Positions 1 through 8,628 of a DNA stretch of 64,000 bases are shown here, one piece after another. The translations under genes and the position numbers were made by a program. Each line of letters opens with the position of its first letter. The first letter of the stretch is position 1. The notes under the pieces are model-generated. The model worked only from the letters and a program-made list of their open reading frames with translations. It did no database searches and was not told the origin of the DNA. This DNA is from Hyphomicrobiales bacterium (GTDB lineage Bacteria > Pseudomonadota > Alphaproteobacteria > Rhizobiales > Beijerinckiaceae): contig CANGIS010000005.1 in NCBI GenBank assembly GCA_947454055.1, positions 1 through 64,000 on the forward strand, read 5' to 3'.

Positions 1-48
1 AAGTCCTGGCAAGAGATCCTTGCCGACGTTAACATCATATCCAGCCAT
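1..48 (-). CDS. N-terminus of a truncated gene, possible IS256-type transposase
   Basis: Sixteen codons beginning MAGYDVNVGKDLLPGL are visible, reading leftwards out of the window. An AAGGAG Shine-Dalgarno sequence lies about 8 bases before the ATG, so the start is convincing. Several IS256-type transposases open with a similar short run followed by a long helical region, but 16 residues are too few to name a family safely. It is partial only because the window begins here. Confidence 0.45.
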   Translation of the reverse strand, partial: MAGYDVNVGKDLLPGL

Positions 49-150
49 CGCTTCGCTCCTTCGGTGAAAAACGTCTCAGAACCGTCTTTTACCGAGCCGA
101 AGTGGTGGCTGCCCACCTCAGAATTTACAGCACTTTACGGACGCAACCCC
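1..150 (-). mobile_element. Edge of an IS256-like insertion sequence (cut by window start)
   Basis: This stretch holds the first codons of a minus-strand gene (1-48), about 70 bp of non-coding leader, and a terminal sequence at 121-150 that read outward on the minus strand starts GGGGTTGCGTCCGTAAAG. A short untranslated leader next to a terminal repeat of this style is what I recall for the left end of IS256-family elements. The outer boundary near 150 is an estimate; the other end and the target duplication lie outside the window. It sits directly upstream of the tctC gene, so the insertion may have replaced or supplied that gene's promoter. Family assignment is inference from memory, not from a search. 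Confidence 0.4.
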
Positions 151-301
151 AATTGGCCAATATCAACTAAGGCGGTATTGCCATGCCAGAAGGTTCACCA
201 ATTTTTGTTAAAAGCAGTTTCGTTGGGGTCCACTACGGTAAAAAAGTCAGTTATTCTTCAACGTGAACTCGCTTTGCTGTAATTTTGGGGAATATTATAC
301 A

Positions 302-1342
302 ATGTCTTTATCGCGTCGCCGTGTTCTTTCGTGTCTGGCTGGCTTGGCGGTCGGTCCATTCGTTTCCCCAAACTGTAGTGCCGCAGGCGATTTTTCGACG
401 CTTCGACTGGTCAATTCGTTCGGTGTTGGCGCTGGCAACGACATGCTCATGCGATTGGTTGCGCGACATCTCTCGCGGCTTGCTCCGGAGATACGCATAA
501 CTGTTGAAAATGAGCCGCGTGGCGAGGGCCAAATTGCACTCAAACGTTTATTCGATGGGCCAGATGAAAAAGAAGCAATTGTTCTGCTGAATAATGCAAT
601 TTTTTATCCTGATTTCTGGGGGAACCAGCCGTTACCCTTCTCCTGGTCCGATCTCGCTATTGCCGGCAATATCACGTCGCTACCCCACGTTCTTGTGATG
701 ACAGGGAAAAGCGGCATTGGCTCGATCGACGAATTAATCCATTCAAAAGATTCATTCGTCGTACCAACAGCATCGACTCGAGCGATACATTATTATGACA
801 GCTTATTCCTCAATGCTGCACTGGGTACACGGCTTCGACCAATTCCGGGATATTCGGGAGGTTCGCGAATTTTGGCTGCTGTGTCGGGAGAGGCGCAAGC
901 AATTATTGGCAACCCTAGATCCCTAGCCGAGGTCCTGCAAATGCCCGGATCGAAGATTGTCTTGCGCCTGAATTCGGTTCCGTTATCGCCAGAATATGGC
1001 GCCATACCGACGCTTGCTGACATTGCAACAACGGAGCAAGCGAGCAAGATTGCATTGTTTATAAATAATGTTTCCCAAGTAGCAAACCTGCTTGCCGTAT
1101 CACCAAAGACATCGACGGCCGAAATGGCAGCGATCCGGCAGATCTTCCGTACGGTACTCGATGACCGTGAGTTTATCGCAGAAGCACAAAAAATGGGCCT
1201 TTCGCTGGATCAAATGCCCTTTCAAGACACAGCCAATCGCGTCAAAGCCATGTTGTCCGAAATCGATGCGGACAAGGCTGTTTTATCTTCAGCCGTCGTG
1301 TGTGGCTTGACCCGCGCCGAGGGAGGCGATACTTGCCCCTAA
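302..1342 (+). CDS. Tripartite tricarboxylate transporter substrate-binding protein (TctC family)
   Basis: 346-residue periplasmic binding protein of the Bug/TctC family, which captures carboxylates or other small acids for a TctA/TctB membrane complex. The N-terminus is a signal sequence with a Tat-like SRRRVLS and a hydrophobic stretch ending near CSAAG. The body has the family pattern: VNSFGVGAGNDMLMRLVARH near the start, IPGYSGGSR in the middle and YGAIPTLADI near the end. Start chosen at the ATG after GGGGAA; upstream in-frame codons give an unlikely leader before the signal peptide. The permease follows after 15 bp, so the two form an operon. The substrate is unknown. Confidence 0.85.
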   Translation: MSLSRRRVLSCLAGLAVGPFVSPNCSAAGDFSTLRLVNSFGVGAGNDMLMRLVARHLSRLAPEIRITVENEPRGEGQIALKRLFDGPDEKEAIVLLNNAIFYPDFWGNQPLPFSWSDLAIAGNITSLPHVLVMTGKSGIGSIDELIHSKDSFVVPTASTRAIHYYDSLFLNAALGTRLRPIPGYSGGSRILAAVSGEAQAIIGNPRSLAEVLQMPGSKIVLRLNSVPLSPEYGAIPTLADIATTEQASKIALFINNVSQVANLLAVSPKTSTAEMAAIRQIFRTVLDDREFIAEAQKMGLSLDQMPFQDTANRVKAMLSEIDADKAVLSSAVVCGLTRAEGGDTCP

Positions 1343-1357
1343 GAGGTTAGGTTTCGC

Positions 1358-3211
1358 ATGTTGCTTGTAAACGCGTTTTTAGAAATCGCAGGCAAGGCAT
1401 CGTTACTGGAATCAATGGCTTTGGGTTCCGTTCTCGGCCTGCTGATGGGACTCATTCCCGGCATCAATGGACGCATAGGCCTACTGCTTGTCATTCCGTT
1501 TGTTCTGGGCATTGATCCGATGGTCGGCGCCGTTTTTCTCGTCGCCATGCACGCGGTAATTCATACATCGAGTTCTATTCCTGCCATTTTATTCGGCACA
1601 CCGACATCGGCCGTGGAAGCAGCAACCGTGGTCGACGGATTTCAACTTGTCCGCAAAGGTCAGGCAGGGGAAGCGGTGGGCGTGCTTATCATGTCGTCAC
1701 TCGGAGGCGGGCTGATTGGCGCGGTAGGACTTCTGCTTCTGGCTCCGATTTTTTCGATCATGATCAGCTATATCGCTACACCTGAGATCGCCGCGCTCTC
1801 TTGCCTCGGTTTACTGGCGATCAGCGCGTTGTCGAATTGCGGCCTTGCGATCGGATTTGCTGTTGCCGCGTTGGGCATTCTGACATCGACCATTGGCTTG
1901 GACGCCATGACAGGTTCGCATCGCTTCGTATTCGGCAATCTGGAATTGTGGGACGGCGTCAACATTGCGGCCGTTGTTGCAGGACTTTTTGCCATTCCGG
2001 AGATGACCGCGAAGGCGGACGATGAACCACGAAACGCACCACCAACCCGGTTTAATAATATGACGGCCGGGTTATTTTTAACGCTAAAGCATTATTCGCT
2101 GCTGATCCGATCATCAATCATCGGCTTCGTCGTAGGCTTTATTCCCGGCTTAGGCGCAGGAACGGCTGTCTGGCTCGCCTATGGTGAGGCGCGCAAAACA
2201 TCGGTGTCCGAGATTCCGTTTGGCCAAGGGGCGATCGCGGGTGTCATCGCTCCCGAAGCTGCCAACAATGCAAAGGAAGGGGGCGCGCTGGCTCCCCTCC
2301 TCTTTCTCGGTATTCCCGGAACAACCAGCATGGCCATTCTAGCCGGGGCCTTCACGACCATGGGCGTTGAAATCGGACCGCGGATGTTGACGACGCATCC
2401 CCAGTTGATTGCTACGCTGGCGTGGACCATTGTGATCGCCAATCTGATAGCGGTCCCCATCTGTCTGGCCGTCACGCCAACCATCGCGCGTTTTGCCGCC
2501 TTGCGGCGCAAGCAAGTGCTTCCGTTTGCGCTTGTTGCTTCCGTTGCAGCTGCCATGATGGTGGATAAAGGCAACGCAGCGCTGTTTCAAATTGCCGTCT
2601 TTTCAGTGATCGGCCTTGGATTAACCGTTGCCAACGTCTCGCGAGCGCCCTTTTTGTTGGGATTTGTGATAGGACCCCTTCTCGAAAAAACGCTCATCCG
2701 AAGCTCGATGATCTATGGCTGGGGCGGGTTCATGCGACCTGGCGTCTGGGTCATTATCGGGCTTGCCATCGTCTTTTTGCTCCTGAGCCGCCGAAAGGCA
2801 GAATCAATCGCGGTTTCGAAACCCGACCAGCCCCTAGGCGGGGTAACAGCTTTACTTGTCATCGGCCTTTTGATTTTCGGGGGAGCGGCTTTTTCGGTAC
2901 CGTTCTTTGCTCCGTTAGGCCAGATTGAACCGGCTCTTGCAATCCTTGTTGGTATTGGCGCCTGCGTTACGGGCTTGATCGGGCATCGGAAGCTATGGCG
3001 CAGGCCGTTTCAATTTGCCACGTCGCAGGACTTTTATCTCGTTTTAGGCCTGATCGGATTTCTTGTTGCCATTCCTTGGATCGGGTTTTCAACCGCCGCC
3101 GGACTTTTTGTAACGCTGGCCCTTTTCACCCGCAGTGGAACCTCGGCTATTCTTGCAGGATTCTGGGGCCTTGTTTTGATGATTACGCTATTTTTTGGCA
3201 ATATTTTGTGA
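1358..3211 (+). CDS. Tripartite tricarboxylate transporter permease, TctA-TctB fusion
   Basis: 617-residue inner-membrane protein. Residues about 1-490 are TctA-like: the glycine-rich GLLMGLIPGINGRIG near the N-terminus, the IPAILFGTPTSAVEAATVVD region, and a second copy of the same motifs around FIPGLGAGTAVWLAYGEA and LGIPGTTSMAILAGAF. TctA proteins usually stop near 500 residues. Here the last 115 residues add about four more membrane segments resembling the small subunit TctB, which explains why no separate tctB gene is seen. With the binding protein just upstream this makes a complete secondary tripartite carrier. Coupling ion and substrate are not readable. Confidence 0.85.
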   Translation: MLLVNAFLEIAGKASLLESMALGSVLGLLMGLIPGINGRIGLLLVIPFVLGIDPMVGAVFLVAMHAVIHTSSSIPAILFGTPTSAVEAATVVDGFQLVRKGQAGEAVGVLIMSSLGGGLIGAVGLLLLAPIFSIMISYIATPEIAALSCLGLLAISALSNCGLAIGFAVAALGILTSTIGLDAMTGSHRFVFGNLELWDGVNIAAVVAGLFAIPEMTAKADDEPRNAPPTRFNNMTAGLFLTLKHYSLLIRSSIIGFVVGFIPGLGAGTAVWLAYGEARKTSVSEIPFGQGAIAGVIAPEAANNAKEGGALAPLLFLGIPGTTSMAILAGAFTTMGVEIGPRMLTTHPQLIATLAWTIVIANLIAVPICLAVTPTIARFAALRRKQVLPFALVASVAAAMMVDKGNAALFQIAVFSVIGLGLTVANVSRAPFLLGFVIGPLLEKTLIRSSMIYGWGGFMRPGVWVIIGLAIVFLLLSRRKAESIAVSKPDQPLGGVTALLVIGLLIFGGAAFSVPFFAPLGQIEPALAILVGIGACVTGLIGHRKLWRRPFQFATSQDFYLVLGLIGFLVAIPWIGFSTAAGLFVTLALFTRSGTSAILAGFWGLVLMITLFFGNIL

Positions 3212-3325
3212 TTTTTACGCCAAAATCCGCGCAGAATAAACAAATTACCCAGTGGAAGGATTGCTAAACTTCATCTTGGCAATTAGAAACTTTTTCAATG
3301 ATTTGTAACGAGTCGAGGTTGTGTG

Positions 3326-4099
3326 ATGAAGTTGTCGACTGTTTTATTATCCAGTGTCGCGATTTTGGCTGCTGGCGCTGTTTATGCTGCGGATCTACCA
3401 GCTAAGAAAGCGGCAGCACTTCCCGAGATTCAAAAGCCGAAGGTAATCCCCGCTTTTGTGCCTTATATTGCTATTGGCGGCGGGTTGAATTTTACGAATA
3501 ATCCATCGGTTGAGTTTGTATCTGAAACGCGTAATCCCAGCTATACTTATCCCGATACAGTAAGCCGCGATAATGGCATGGACCGCGGTGGAGTGTTTTT
3601 TGCTGCTGTTGGTGCCGATTTCGGCAATGGATGGCGAGCAGAAGTCGAAGGTTCGTATCGCAAGAATTCAGGCTCGAAATATTCGATTACGGCTGAAGGC
3701 AATTCGGCCGTTGCTATCGATAGTACAACCAGCGCGGTTCTTTTGAATTTGTGGCATGATTTTGCCGTAACCGATCAGCTTAGCGTCCATGTTGGCGGTG
3801 GTTTGGGTTATGCCAATGTCAACAATTCTGTAACCGCTAGCGATGGCGTCCATACCGATACACAGTTTGAATTGAACCATTCTGGTCTTGCTTACATGGC
3901 TGGAACGGGCATTTCATATGCGGTTCCGGGACACAACAATATCAAGCTGACTCTCGATTATCGCGTTACTGGTCTTCCTTCAAGCAGTTCAGATCTGTCA
4001 TTCTTGGACAGTTATGGTGATACTACAACCGCAAGTGTTGGCGGTAACAATGTCGATCAGTCGGTATTGGTTGGTCTGCGCATTCCGCTTTCGTTCTAA
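3326..4099 (+). CDS. Outer-membrane beta-barrel protein (Omp25/RopB-like)
   Basis: 257-residue exported protein with a clear signal peptide (MKLSTVLLSS to YAADLPAKK). The ADLPAKKAA stretch after the cleavage site is typical of Omp25/31-type porin-like proteins of Hyphomicrobiales. The rest alternates in short amphipathic strands and ends in the aromatic SF, as expected for insertion by the BAM machinery. Two starts overlap (GTG then ATG); the ATG at 3326 is preferred. It stands alone and is followed by a strong terminator. A structural or host-interaction role is likely from the family, but no specific function is evident. Confidence 0.8.
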   Translation: MKLSTVLLSSVAILAAGAVYAADLPAKKAAALPEIQKPKVIPAFVPYIAIGGGLNFTNNPSVEFVSETRNPSYTYPDTVSRDNGMDRGGVFFAAVGADFGNGWRAEVEGSYRKNSGSKYSITAEGNSAVAIDSTTSAVLLNLWHDFAVTDQLSVHVGGGLGYANVNNSVTASDGVHTDTQFELNHSGLAYMAGTGISYAVPGHNNIKLTLDYRVTGLPSSSSDLSFLDSYGDTTTASVGGNNVDQSVLVGLRIPLSF

Positions 4100-4124
4100 T
4101 TCGAACGACACCGATCGTTGTATG

Positions 4125-4154
4125 AAAACAGCCGGCATTTAGCCGGCTGTTTTT
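4125..4154 (+). terminator. Rho-independent terminator after the Omp25-like gene
   Basis: A perfect 12-bp inverted repeat, AAAACAGCCGGC at 4125-4136 and its complement at 4142-4153, encloses a 5-base loop and ends in a T-run. Because the left arm starts with AAAA, it can also act on minus-strand transcription from the ligase gene that ends at 4162. Confidence 0.9.
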
Positions 4155-4161
4155 ATGGTTG

Positions 4162-5523
4162 CTATAACAAAGAAACAAATTCCTCAAATTTCCCGCCCGA
4201 GCCATTTGGGATGTCATCGACGAACTGAAAATCGATGGTGAACGCTCCGGGAAGCCTTGAAGCGATGATCGCCCGCACTTCATCCTGAGCGGCTTGTGTC
4301 GGTTGCGTTTCAACGACCATCCAGACTTCCATCCGGTCAAGCGCCACCTGTCGAAATTGGTGCCGTTTAATCGGTATAATTTTTTGCCAAGCGCGCGACC
4401 CCATCGACGGCCAAAAATGCTGACCATCGGGTAGGGTCAGCAAATTACGATAGCGTCCGACAACGCGATTGATAACACCAAGTCCGCGGCCGCAGGCGCA
4501 CGGCGAGCCTGCTTCGGCCATATCGCCGAGCTCATATCGCAACAAGGGGGTGGCGAAATTGAAGAGCGGTGTAACAATCACACGCCCGATTTCACCAGCC
4601 GCGCAGGGCTTACCTGCCATATCGACAATTTCGACGATAATCGCCTCTGATTGAATATGATAGCGGCGGCATGTGGGGCATTGGGAGGCTATAACGCCGA
4701 CTTCTTCCGCTGAATAGACGTCATAAATATCGGCACCAAGAAAGCGCCGCGCATCATCGCGCAATTCCGCACTCACCGTTTCGCCGACCGTCGAGATACC
4801 CTTGAGCACAACACTTGACCGCTTTTCTGCTGCGGCCAAAATGGCGAATTGCCGAATGATCGACGGATAACTCATCAGATAGGCCGGCTTTACGCCTGCC
4901 AGCCATTTCCATTGATGCTCGACGCTGTAGGTCGTTGCCAAAAAGTTTGCCGGACCGGTTTTGACAGGGAGCACCGCCTCGTCATCCCAGCGATCGCGGA
5001 CGATACCTTCGGACGGCTCGAGCTCCGGACCAAATTTCCGAATAACCGCCATGGGCAGATCAAATTTTCGTCCTGCCCACAATTGAGCACGAAAATTCAA
5101 AGCATGCTGCCATGCGAAGGAAATGTTTGTCCCTTCCACCGCGATGATTTGTCCCGACGAACCTGACGATATGCGCTCGCCTGCTTTATGATGGCCTTGT
5201 GGCAAAGTTGCCGACCGGAACGAGAGCGATTGGGTTGCCAAATCATAGCGTGATTGAATGGGGATTATATCGAGCGCTTCGCGAAGGCTCTTGGCTTCCA
5301 TGAGCGCCAGCATGTCGATTTTGGAGGCGTAATAGGGTGCATTCAGAGCCGCGAAGCCAGCCAATCGCTTAAGATGCCCAAGTTGATAGGTTTTAATTTT
5401 GTCGCTCGAAAACCATTCGCTCTCGGCCAGACGCTCCTGAAACCCGAACGCTTGGTCGGCCTCGCCAGACCGGACGGCGCTCGAGCGTAACCGCTTCAGC
5501 CTGAGATGGGTGTTATCTGCCAT
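4162..5523 (-). CDS. PaaK-like adenylate-forming (acyl-CoA ligase type) enzyme
   Basis: 453-residue member of the phenylacetate-CoA ligase/coenzyme F390 synthetase group, which activates a carboxylate as an acyl-adenylate. Visible motifs are the glycine/serine ATP loop SSGSSG (119-124), YSAEE (270-274), YELGD (330-334) and a C-terminal GSGGK whose Lys446 would be the adenylation lysine. Two CxxC pairs (282-285 and 342-345) lie at the usual site of a structural zinc in this group. A methyltransferase gene lies 103 bp upstream on the same strand, so they may be co-transcribed. The substrate is unknown. Several PaaK-like proteins of this size belong to natural-product or surface-polysaccharide loci, so phenylacetate itself is not implied. 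Confidence 0.8.
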   Translation of the reverse strand: MADNTHLRLKRLRSSAVRSGEADQAFGFQERLAESEWFSSDKIKTYQLGHLKRLAGFAALNAPYYASKIDMLALMEAKSLREALDIIPIQSRYDLATQSLSFRSATLPQGHHKAGERISSGSSGQIIAVEGTNISFAWQHALNFRAQLWAGRKFDLPMAVIRKFGPELEPSEGIVRDRWDDEAVLPVKTGPANFLATTYSVEHQWKWLAGVKPAYLMSYPSIIRQFAILAAAEKRSSVVLKGISTVGETVSAELRDDARRFLGADIYDVYSAEEVGVIASQCPTCRRYHIQSEAIIVEIVDMAGKPCAAGEIGRVIVTPLFNFATPLLRYELGDMAEAGSPCACGRGLGVINRVVGRYRNLLTLPDGQHFWPSMGSRAWQKIIPIKRHQFRQVALDRMEVWMVVETQPTQAAQDEVRAIIASRLPGAFTIDFQFVDDIPNGSGGKFEEFVSLL

Positions 5524-5626
5524 AATTTTACTGCTACCCGATTACTTGAACACCCAACAAAGCTTCAGCCCCGCGCTCCTGCTATTTGGTGCGGCAAAGA
5601 CCTCAAAAGGGTAGCGTCCTAGGGTG

Positions 5627-6469
5627 TCAGGTTGCAAGGCGCTCGACCAAGAAATAATCGGACCGTTTGGTTGGCGCTCCTCCACCGCCATGCAAGGCGG
5701 CAAATCGGACAGCTTCCGTATGCCATTGCCGGATGATACCAAGACCTGCCTCTTGGAGAACCTGCTCAACGGGCGCAACGATCGTAACCGAACTTTCATA
5801 CTCGTGTCTTTGCCCTGCCTGCATCAGCAAGGAAAAGAAAAAGTCCTTATCCTCCGGAACGGGTATTGAATTTAATTCCATAAATTTCAAAACGCTGGCC
5901 GACCAATTTTCAACTTCTGATTGGGGCTTTTCTTTCGGATGAACTGGCCGCACATGATTGACCAAAAAGATCTTACCTTCAGGATTTAGCGTTTTAGCGA
6001 GGTCGCTAAGCAACTTCACTTGACGATCGTTCTGAATGAACGGCAGAAGGTGGTGCATAAAGATAAAATCGAAGGGCCCTTGCGGAACCGTTTCGGTCAG
6101 ATCAGCGACCCTGGTTTCAACCTTCCGCCCGATGCTTTCGGCGAAGACTTCAACCTGGTGGAGCGGAGTCTCGCATTTATCAACGACCATGATCGACGGT
6201 TTTTTTTCGGTCGTGGCCTGAGCTACGACTTCGAAAAGTCCGGAATCGGCCGATCCCGCGATCAATATAGTACTGGTTTCACCGGTTTGAGCACGCACAA
6301 CATCTACCAAGGTCTCGCGATCATTCTCGGCCCCCCTGCGGAATCCGGTAGCTCGCAAAAATCCGCGGGTTGCGTGAAATGCCCGACACTCTTTGCAATG
6401 CGTTTTAGAGAGCGTCCATCCAAGCTTGGCTTCGGCAATCAAACGAGGAAGGTCTCGTGTCTTGGTCAT
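5627..6469 (-). CDS. SAM-dependent class I methyltransferase
   Basis: 280-residue protein with a Rossmann methyltransferase fold: motif I TSTILIAGSADSGL near residue 70, an acidic residue after strand 2 in IMVVDKCE, and DFIFMHHLLPFI followed by LNPEGKIFLVNHVRP as motifs IV to VI. The N-terminus has a CxxC (THCKECRAFH) that may bind a metal or stabilise the fold. It precedes the PaaK-like ligase on the same strand, suggesting both act on one acid or ester metabolite. No substrate-specific feature is recognised. Confidence 0.8.
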   Translation of the reverse strand: MTKTRDLPRLIAEAKLGWTLSKTHCKECRAFHATRGFLRATGFRRGAENDRETLVDVVRAQTGETSTILIAGSADSGLFEVVAQATTEKKPSIMVVDKCETPLHQVEVFAESIGRKVETRVADLTETVPQGPFDFIFMHHLLPFIQNDRQVKLLSDLAKTLNPEGKIFLVNHVRPVHPKEKPQSEVENWSASVLKFMELNSIPVPEDKDFFFSLLMQAGQRHEYESSVTIVAPVEQVLQEAGLGIIRQWHTEAVRFAALHGGGGAPTKRSDYFLVERLAT

Positions 6470-6869
6470 AGCTTAACGTGGCTCTCTTTGATCCGATTCA
6501 TCGATTTAATTCCAAGCAAAACGATCGCACGCGACGCGCCTATGGGGTGGCGGAGCTGATTTATCACGGTTTCAAAAACCTTATTAAATGTTTTACGGCG
6601 CGGACGGTGTCTTAAATGGATGGCTGTTGGATGATGGGCCGCGAATATCGTTTGACCACAGAAACCCTTTCTAGCCCCCTTGTTATGTACGAGTGAACTA
6701 CGGGTTATAGCCGTTCTCCCTGGGTGAGCCCGGATAGATGTTGATCGGCTTTATACGGATCTGAACCGGATACTTTAAATTTAGGCAGGCTCTGCGCTCC
6801 CCAAAACTAAAATTGGGGAGCATAAGTATTTCCCAGGCAACTCAAATTATTGATATCAAATGATTATTT
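6470..6869. other. 400-bp gene-free stretch
   Basis: No reading frame with a convincing start, codon pattern or known motif is seen on either strand. The only structure noted is a perfect 8-bp inverted repeat, CTCCCCAA at 6797-6804 and TTGGGGAG at 6813-6820 with an 8-base loop. It lies about 50 bp beyond the 3' end of the minus-strand tRNA-Pro gene and could stop or process that transcript, though no T-run follows. Confidence 0.5.
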
Positions 6870-6947
6870 TGGTCGGAGTGATAGGATTCGAACCTACGAC
6901 CCCTAGTCCCCCAGACTAGTGCGCTAACCGGGCTGCGCTACACTCCG
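6870..6947 (-). tRNA. tRNA-Pro (GGG anticodon)
   Basis: Read on the minus strand, the acceptor stem CGGAGTG pairs with CACTCCG, followed by discriminator A and an encoded CCA. The anticodon arm is CTAGT-CTGGGGG-ACTAG, giving GGG. The T arm contains GTTCGAATC. The cloverleaf is complete. Confidence 0.97.
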
Positions 6948-6957
6948 ACTGATGCGG

Positions 6958-6986
6958 GTTATAGTGTTGGCGCACGCGGCGCGCAA
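6958..6986 (-). promoter_or_regulatory. Probable sigma-70-type promoter of tRNA-Pro
   Basis: On the minus strand a TATAAC -10 (6958-6963) lies 10 bp before the tRNA and is preceded by a 17-bp spacer and TTGCGC (6981-6986) as a weak -35. The -35 falls inside the first copy of a 35-bp tandem repeat, and the A+T-rich tail of that repeat sits where an UP element would be. Confidence 0.55.
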
Positions 6987-7074
6987 GCGCTCGCGTTTAT
7001 AAATAATTTTTTGGCGCGCAAGCGCTCGCGTTTATAAATAATTTTTCGGCGCGCAAGCGCTCGCGTTTATAAAT
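6978..7074. repeat. 35-bp tandem repeat, 2.8 copies
   Basis: Copies begin at 6978, 7013 and 7048. The first two differ only in their last base; the third stops after 27 identical bases. Each unit has a G+C-rich near-palindromic half centred on AGCGCT and an A+T-rich half (TTTATAAATAATTTTT). There are no spacers, so this is not a CRISPR array. It lies between the end of a small exported-protein gene and the tRNA-Pro gene and overlaps the tRNA promoter. Confidence 0.95.
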
Positions 7075-7090
7075 CTGACGCCGCAGCTCG

Positions 7091-7441
7091 TCACGGGCAC
7101 CGGACATAGTAATGTCCGGCCCATTCCGCGTGGCCATCGTCGAAAATCAGCAAAGGGGGCGTTTTTGCCATCGGCAGAATGGCGACCAAAAAGCCCGCTC
7201 GCGGGGCTGTACTGCCAAAGATATAACTCGACGTTCGAGCCGGCTCGTTGCGACCATTGGTGGTCAAGACAACATTCCACAGATCTTTCGTCTGCCCGTC
7301 AATCACCACACGGATCCAACGCTTCGCGCCACCCTCGGCGCAAAAGTCAAAGCGATCCGGAAGATCACCGGCTTTGGCCTCGAAAACCGGTCCAACCGCC
7401 CATAAGAGCCCGAATAATACAAGCACACGCCATGTGTTCAT
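7091..7441 (-). CDS. Small exported protein of unknown function
   Basis: 116 residues starting MNTWRVLVLFGLLW, with a signal peptide ending near FEAKAGD. The mature part has two cysteines (DFCAEGG and the C-terminal RCP) that could form a disulfide. A TTG start 36 bp upstream would give a poor leader, so the internal ATG is preferred, though its Shine-Dalgarno is weak. The merR gene lies 36 bp upstream on the same strand. Not recognised as a known family. Confidence 0.55.
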   Translation of the reverse strand: MNTWRVLVLFGLLWAVGPVFEAKAGDLPDRFDFCAEGGAKRWIRVVIDGQTKDLWNVVLTTNGRNEPARTSSYIFGSTAPRAGFLVAILPMAKTPPLLIFDDGHAEWAGHYYVRCP

Positions 7442-7477
7442 GACGTTACGGCATATCAAGCCTGTGTTAAAAAACAA

Positions 7478-8173
7478 TTAGGCGTCGTCGCCGCTTGCCA
7501 CCATTCGGGCTGTGGAGATCAACCGGCTGCATTCCTCGAGCTCCGCCAGCGCTGCTTCAAGCTTCACGGAGGATTGGCCCGTCAGCGATGTGGCGCTCTG
7601 CCAGGCGGAGGGCAACATGCGGGCCATGGCCTGCGGCGACAAGGCCCCGCCCTCGCTCTGATCATCGTCGCCAAAGAGCCCCAGTTGCGGCACTTTGCGC
7701 TTCGGAGCACGAACCGCTGCCCTGAAACCGGGCGCAATGAGGGCTGCAAGATCTTCAGCCGATCCCGGTGTCGCAGGGCGTACGGGCTTTGGCTCCGGCT
7801 CGGGCTGCGGCTCCAGCCGCATGACCAGCGGTGAGTCAAAGACCCGCTCTTCTTCCACCTGCGCCGGTGAGGTCTTCCCTGCTGGCGTTACGGGCGCCTG
7901 CCCTGTCCTGCCGATCGACTGGACATGCTTGATACCCTGATCCTTCAGGATCCGCTGCACGCCCTTGATGGTAAAGCCGGTACCATACAGGAGATGTTTG
8001 ATGCCTTTGACCAGATCAATATCGTCGGGGCGATAATAGCGGCGGCCACCGCCGCGCTTGAGCGGCTTGATCTGGGAAAACCGCGTCTCCCAAAAACGCA
8101 GCACATGCTGCGGCACATCGAGGTCTTCTGCGACCTCGCTGATCGTCCGATAGGCGTCAGGGCTCTTGTCCAC
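7478..8173 (-). CDS. MerR family transcriptional regulator
   Basis: 231-residue regulator. The N-terminal winged helix reads [20 protein letters not shown], with RRYYRPDD as the wing, followed by a recognition-associated helix region up to about residue 80. The long C-terminal part is proline-rich with no cysteine metal site or recognisable effector domain. It is the last gene of the conserved plsX-fabH-ihfA-merR order of Hyphomicrobiales and begins 20 bp after ihfA. The target genes are unknown. Confidence 0.88.
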   Translation of the reverse strand: MDKSPDAYRTISEVAEDLDVPQHVLRFWETRFSQIKPLKRGGGRRYYRPDDIDLVKGIKHLLYGTGFTIKGVQRILKDQGIKHVQSIGRTGQAPVTPAGKTSPAQVEEERVFDSPLVMRLEPQPEPEPKPVRPATPGSAEDLAALIAPGFRAAVRAPKRKVPQLGLFGDDDQSEGGALSPQAMARMLPSAWQSATSLTGQSSVKLEAALAELEECSRLISTARMVASGDDA

Positions 8174-8193
8174 TCCGGTCCGCCTTTAAAAAC

Positions 8194-8511
8194 TCAATCG
8201 TCCGCCACACCCGAACCGTCAAGGCCGTTCACTCTGGCCTTCATGATGTTCGACGGCTTGAAAACCATCACGCGGCGAGGCTCGATCGGAACTTCGACAC
8301 CTGTTTTCGGGTTCCGGCCAACGCGCTGGCCTTTGTCCCGCACCAAAAAGGAGCCGAACGAGGAAAGCTTCACGCTATTGCCGATCGAAAGCGACTCGGA
8401 GATCTCATTGAGCACCAATTCGACAAGCGCCGCCGATTCACTGCGCGACAACCCTATCCGCTGATAGACCGCTTCGCTCAATTCGGCTCGCGTCACCGTT
8501 TTCTGGGCCAT
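8194..8511 (-). CDS. ihfA: Integration host factor subunit alpha
   Basis: 105-residue DNA-bending protein of the HU/IHF family that works as a heterodimer with IhfB in transcription, recombination and replication. The typical start [17 protein letters not shown] and the beta-arm region [13 protein letters not shown] with the intercalating proline are present, followed by RRVMVFKPS. The start at 8511 has GGGGAG about 9 bases upstream; a longer reading adds six residues without family support. It lies between fabH and merR in the conserved block. Confidence 0.95.
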   Translation of the reverse strand: MAQKTVTRAELSEAVYQRIGLSRSESAALVELVLNEISESLSIGNSVKLSSFGSFLVRDKGQRVGRNPKTGVEVPIEPRRVMVFKPSNIMKARVNGLDGSGVADD

Positions 8512-8628
8512 CGAATATTCTCCCCGCAACAGCCTTCAAAAGGCCTGCTCTATCGCCATCGGGCCGAAACTATTGTGCCGGACCCTAACCGTCAATCCTC
8601 TATTTACCAATAAATATCAATAGTTTCC

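Noticed and set aside
64-282. Plus-strand frame of 72 codons
   Set aside because: It spans the supposed IS terminal sequence and the leader of its gene; no start signal or motif.
6978-7074. Possible CRISPR array
   Set aside because: Units are directly joined with no spacers and no cas genes are near.
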